Positions 4,545 through 5,349 of a stretch of DNA of 5,349 bases are shown piece by piece. This DNA comes from Bacteroidota bacterium (lineage in GTDB: Bacteria; Bacteroidota; Bacteroidia; Bacteroidales; B18-G4). Every line of letters begins with the position of its first letter. The stretch's first letter is position 1. A program made the position numbers and the translations under genes. Under the pieces are notes generated by a model, which was not told where the DNA came from, searched no databases, and saw only the letters and a program-made list of their open reading frames with translations. The stretch is from NCBI GenBank assembly GCA_003648575.1, contig QMPN01000217.1, positions 1 through 5,349 on the forward strand. Direction: 5' to 3'.

Positions 4545-5349
4545 ATGAATGAATACAATAAACATCTACTGCTGCTGATTAAAAGACTACTGCTGGTTTT
4601 ATTGCTGTTTCTTTTGGCCCGCGTATTCTTTCTTATCCTGAACTATCCGCATTTCAGCCCTCTTGGATTTTCTGAGATGCTGAAGGTGTTTTTCGTCGGG
4701 ATGAGATTCGATCTGTCTGTGATCATATATTTCAACATTCCGCTTATTCTTATGCATATACTTCCGATTGGAAAAGTCAAGAATAACAGGATATACCAGG
4801 GATTTATCAAGTGGTATTTTATCACTATCAACGCATTGCTGATCATGATAGACATGGCCGATGCCCGCTATTTTGATTTTACCCTGAAGCGTTCCACGGC
4901 CTTCCAATACCAGTTTATTACCGGCAGTGATGAATTCCTGGTTTTGCTGCCCCGCTTTATTGTGGATTACTGGTATGTTATACTCTCCTGGATAGGAGCG
5001 GTTTTTTTGTTCAGCTTTTTATATTCACTGGGGGATTTGCGTAAAAATACTTTCCTGCCGGTAAGATCAAAGGCTGTGAGCATTGTTTACCAGATCGTCA
5101 TGTTTGCTTTCCTTATGGGGATGATGCTTGTTGGCGCCAGGGGAGGACTGCAAAACAAACCCCTCACGGTATCGAATGCAACCAAATATACCTCTGCCAA
5201 GTATGCCCCTATTGTCCTGAACACACCTTTTGCGGTGATGACAACTTTCGGGCATAAGAGCCTCGAATACCGGGAATATTTTACCCTGGAAGAATGTCAT
5301 GAGATCTATCCGGTCTTGCATCAGTATGAGCATGCCGATACCTCCTTCA
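4545..5349 (+). CDS. LtaS/MdoB-like sulfatase-family phosphotransferase, N-terminal membrane part (C-terminus beyond window)
   Basis: The frame is open from ATG 4545 to the window end (268 codons), so only the membrane half is visible. I see five hydrophobic segments, at about 9-32, 47-74, 88-108, 143-162 and 179-198. This matches the five-helix topology of LtaS/OpgB-type proteins, in which an extracytoplasmic alkaline-phosphatase-fold sulfatase domain follows. After helix 3 comes DMADARYFDF (103-112), and after helix 5 RGGLQNKPL (199-207) and SAKYAPIVLNTPFAVMTTF, both typical of the Bacteroidota 'LTA synthase family' group. Family members transfer phosphoglycerol-type groups onto envelope glycans or lipids. 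Since Bacteroidota lack classical lipoteichoic acid, the actual acceptor is unknown. The catalytic Thr and metal ligands lie outside the window and cannot be checked. ATG 4545 is the first Met in frame and gives a short charged n-region before helix 1. Divergent from the LRR-like gene. Confidence 0.88.
   Translation, partial: MNEYNKHLLLLIKRLLLVLLLFLLARVFFLILNYPHFSPLGFSEMLKVFFVGMRFDLSVIIYFNIPLILMHILPIGKVKNNRIYQGFIKWYFITINALLIMIDMADARYFDFTLKRSTAFQYQFITGSDEFLVLLPRFIVDYWYVILSWIGAVFLFSFLYSLGDLRKNTFLPVRSKAVSIVYQIVMFAFLMGMMLVGARGGLQNKPLTVSNATKYTSAKYAPIVLNTPFAVMTTFGHKSLEYREYFTLEECHEIYPVLHQYEHADTSF

Noticed and set aside
4370..4558. Minus-strand frame of 62 codons
   Set aside because: It lies across the inverted repeat at 4338-4476; the translation is that repeat and resembles no protein.
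4599..5333. Minus-strand frames at 4599-4907, 4643-4855 and 5067-5333
   Set aside because: All are antisense to the five-helix LtaS-like gene, which has strong family features in the plus frame.

Overview
The window looks like a chromosomal segment of a Bacteroidota species. Three independent signs agree. A secreted protein ends in a type IX secretion (T9SS) type A sorting domain. Two promoters match the Bacteroidota consensus (TTG, 19-base spacer, TAnnTTTG). The recognisable families (an Elp3-like radical SAM protein, a DUF6624 protein, an MdoB/LtaS-like membrane phosphotransferase) are all common in that phylum. The intergenic DNA is AT-rich and carries GC-rich palindromes, also typical of these genomes.

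Layout, left to right. (1) Positions 1-447, minus strand: the N-terminal 149 codons of a radical SAM protein with a CX3CX2C cluster motif, starting at TTG and running off the left edge. (2) 448-673: a divergent intergenic region with one hairpin, one small dyad and a strong promoter for the next gene. (3) 674-1798, plus: an exported TPR-like/DUF6624 protein of unknown function. (4) 1799-2011: a short heptamer repeat, then a self-contained tRNA-Ala(GGC) gene with its own promoter and a strong rho-independent terminator. (5) 2012-2361: a gene-free stretch holding a cluster of GC-rich hairpins, each built on a different short word, between two convergent 3' ends. (6) 2362-4261, minus: a secreted, cysteine-rich, leucine-rich-repeat-like surface protein made of two homologous modules plus a T9SS sorting domain. 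It is interrupted by a frameshift at a run of eight T (coding strand) near its N-terminus. (7) 4262-4544: a divergent intergenic region with a roughly 139-bp imperfect inverted repeat (REP/MITE-like). (8) 4545 to the right edge, plus: the membrane-embedded N-terminal half of an LtaS/MdoB-like sulfatase-fold phosphotransferase, cut by the window end.

The genes do not form an operon. Strands alternate (-, +, + tRNA, -, +) and the intergenic spaces are wide, so each unit is probably transcribed alone. I see no phage, transposase, CRISPR or defence genes. The points most worth a second look are the frameshift and the 24-residue repeat register around it, the hairpin cluster at 2039-2288, the inverted repeat at 4338-4476, and the pairing between the tRNA 3' end and its terminator.
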